A program made the translations under genes and the position numbers. DNA of 64,000 nt from Dysidea avara (lineage: Eukaryota > Porifera > Demospongiae > Dictyoceratida > Dysideidae), in NCBI RefSeq assembly GCF_963678975.1, contig NC_089274.1, positions 856,001 through 920,000 of the forward strand, written 5' to 3'. This document shows, one piece after another, positions 61,841-64,000 of the stretch; positions within the stretch are counted from its first letter, which is position 1; each line of letters begins with the position of its first letter. The notes under the pieces are model-generated. The model had not been told where the DNA came from, ran no database searches, and worked only from the letters and a program-made list of their open reading frames with translations.

Positions 61841-62028
61841 ACAGTGGATCCCTAGTTATCCAAACACCTTTGTTCCTAGAGTTAGGCAAAAGTGTTCAGA
61901 TAAGTGAATTTGTTATTGAGTTATATACAGATCTCTGTTCAATTACTCTAATAGAATGCACGCTAATGACAAAATACTCTAATCAAACAGTTAGTCTTAG
62001 TGTTCGGATAATCGAGGATCCATTGTAT
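61841..62028. mobile_element. Short Tigger/pogo-like MITE
   Basis: The ends CAGTGGATCCCTAGTTATCC and GGATAATCGAGGATCCATTG are inverted repeats similar to the 'CCTCGATTATCCGAACA' termini of mariner/Tigger-type MITEs. The interior holds the dispersed ATTACTCTAATAGAA and ATACTCTAATCAAACAGT motifs. Confidence 0.55.
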
Positions 62029-62277
62029 GTATGTGTAGTACACGAAAGTAATTGCTATGCCGAATATAGGAGTTTAAAATCAACTTGAATTCAAATTTTT
62101 AAAAAATCCTTTGGTGCATGCCCCCAAAATTAAGCATGCTTTGCAGACCCTGATGTAATCCTGCAGCACACCACACAAAAAGGTCCACTTGAAGTAGATA
62201 TTTCTGACATGATCCAACCATAGTTGCAGTCATGTGACAATATACATGATCAACCTACAATAACAGTCTCATGTGAT

Positions 62278-62828
62278 TTAATAAGTTGATGCTGTTCTAT
62301 GTACAACTGGTAGAGGGGTGTGTCCAAAGTCTTGCAGTATCCATAGCAATGATAATGCCATACATACAAACGGGATCAGCAGGCACCACTTGAGGTTGTC
62401 TTGGAAATGAAGATTAAACCTGTTTAACAAGTTATACAACCTGTTACGGTTACATAATGTCTCACTTGATGTCAAAGTAAGCGTGGTCACAAAATTGGTG
62501 TTCATTACACACTCGGAGGGTGACAGTGCCATGCATGGGGGAGGGGGGAGTAGGGGAGGTAACAACATAAGTTGAGCTGTTAACTGAACACTCCACTACT
62601 TCATCATGGAGTAGTTCATTGTTGCCTAGCAATACCTGTACACATAAAGGTTCTTTATTAATACCATGTCTCACATTAGGGTTACAATTAGTGTTAAATA
62701 CAGGACACAACTCACCGACACTTTGACACTCTTGTAACGTAGGTAGTGACCACAAGTGAGGTGAAATGTTAGAGAGAAGTGACGTCCTGACACCTCTCGT
62801 TGCTGTAAGCTTCGTTCTGATGGGACCA
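62278..62828 (-). CDS. C-terminal part of a membrane protein with IPT/TIG-like ectodomain
   Basis: Two minus-strand exons (62466-62828 and 62278-62419) join in phase. The first encodes a cysteine-containing extracellular-type stretch (GPIRTKLTATRGVRTSLLSN, LQECQSVGELCPVFNTNCNP, TVTLRVCNEHQFCDHAYFDI). The second encodes a transmembrane helix (WCLLIPFVCMALSLLWIL) and a short tail ending VVHRTASTY. A possible further upstream exon near 62945-63000 reads ISGGFGGHVTITSCGEG, like an IPT/TIG strand, but its splice sites are unclear. The 5' part is probably missing or beyond the window. It may be a plexin- or receptor-like protein; this is not certain. Confidence 0.45.
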
Positions 62829-63339
62829 CTGTAAACTGTATATACAACATCATCAAAACACTGCATTTATGCAGTCCAAAAGGTCAGCATGCCACACTAG
62901 TTAGTTGACTGATACGATAAAACATGACATTATGTTGTATGTTTAGCCTTCTCCACATGATGTGATTGTTACATGGCCTCCGAATCCACCACTAATCGTT
63001 CACACACCAAATTTACTAGTAGGGAATCCTAAACGTCTTAATCTTCTCTGATTTTGAAATCTGAAATCTCTGAAAATTGTTGTTGTATAAAGTTCTGTAT
63101 ATTTCCTGTATTTGCAGCATCACGTATGCTAAGTCCAGCAACACCGCCAGCTTGCAGAGAACTCGAGAAAGGATTCCACTTATTTCCGTATACTACGTAT
63201 CACATGATGCTACTATTCTGGATATCTAAGATTTTAAATGCTCTGAAATCTTGCCATAAATTGCTTGAAATCTTGCCAAATCGCAAGATATGAAATCTCG
63301 TACAGGATTTTTTCCGAGTTACGGACCCCCCGTACCACA

Positions 63340-64000
63340 CTATGTACAATGATGCATTCTTCATGGACTTACCAGTGTGTCCCATTCATCTTTGCTGACA
63401 GCGAAAGGTGTCGATTTGGCGGTAGCGCGTGATGGCTTCCTTTTGTAACAGAAATCATCTGTATTTTCATAGTGGCTACTAGCAAGAATTTATAATGGTG
63501 TAGGGCCCTAACACATTATACACTCCTGCTAGGGTGCTAGTAGGTGCTTTTCAAACAGTTCTTGATTCGTATTGCTGTGTAACGGGTTGAACATAGCTGA
63601 CAACTAAGCGTGATGGATTCTTCACTTTTCAGATGATAATTGATAGCTGGGGTGCGTGGCAGCATTTCTTTTTTTGATGCGGTATGTGTGGGTTCACCAA
63701 TCATAATAATTTTATTTTACAAAAAGTTTAACAAACAAATACACACAAAAAAATGGAATTTTCAACTAGAGTAGGGACCTTATCACATCGATAAAAAGTA
63801 CTGAAACAAGCTGGAGTAGTGCACAATATTAAATCACAGTAAAACAATAAGAAGTGTTATATCCCTACTGTGCATTTCTATTATAGTATCTTGAACACAG
63901 TAAGGATATAACACTTCTTATTGTTTTACTGTAATTTAATATTGTGCACTACTCCAGCTTGTTTCAGTACTTTTTATCGATGTGATAAGGTCCCTACTCT
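63340..64000. mobile_element. Composite repeat: body plus hairpin, copy 2 (inverted)
   Basis: The body (TCTTTGCTGACAGCGAAAGG, GTGTCGATTTGGC, GGGTTCACCA) runs into a hairpin with arms about 63759-63860 and 63900-64000 (TTTTCAACTAGAGTAGGGAC ... AAGGTCCCTACTCT). It is the copy-1 element of 45190-46250 in reverse orientation and runs off the window end. Confidence 0.75.

Overview
The window reads as nuclear DNA of an early-branching animal, most likely a demosponge such as Amphimedon. This is inferred from AT-rich sequence, split genes with many GT-AG introns (about 50 nt to 8.8 kb), a clearly metazoan gene set, and introns packed with short non-autonomous mobile elements. The assignment rests on gene content and style, not on a database match.

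Layout. (1) 511-5686 (+): nine-exon TPR protein, the Acl4-type ribosomal-protein chaperone, with an apparent U12 AT-AC intron. (2) 5821-7944 (-): three-exon BTB-BACK protein of the serine-enriched (gprs) type, tail-to-tail with (1). (3) 8265-32163 (-): a 25-exon kinesin-3 of the KIF28/KLP-6 class, 963 aa, every splice phase closing. Its long introns hold most of the mobile DNA (foldback elements, a 1.07-kb tandem duplication, minisatellite arrays, a SINE, LINE and LTR-element relics). (4) 32308-34818 (+): intronless ten-repeat granulin gene, head-to-head with the kinesin across a 144-bp gap. (5) 36791-43366 (-): 12-exon SLC2/GLUT-type sugar transporter. (6) 48746-58809 (+): ten-exon ZNF277 zinc-finger gene. 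(5) and (6) are head-to-head but 5.4 kb apart, and each start carries a copy of the same ~65-70-bp promoter-like module. (7) 58915-59790 (-): broken kelch-repeat gene, with a second relic at 47040-47420. (8) 60650-61141 (+): 3' end of an unrecognised gene. (9) 62278-62828 and probably beyond (-): C-terminal part of a membrane-anchored extracellular protein.

The genes do not form one pathway; they are unrelated housekeeping and cell-biological loci. The least explained material is in the kinesin intron at 16992-25840 and in the shared promoter-like motifs. An 11-12-mer (ATCGATTGTGGG or its complement) recurs about ten times, next to TATA-like boxes and the palindrome CACCTATTAGGTG inside repeats, and again beside the start codons of the transporter and ZNF277 genes.
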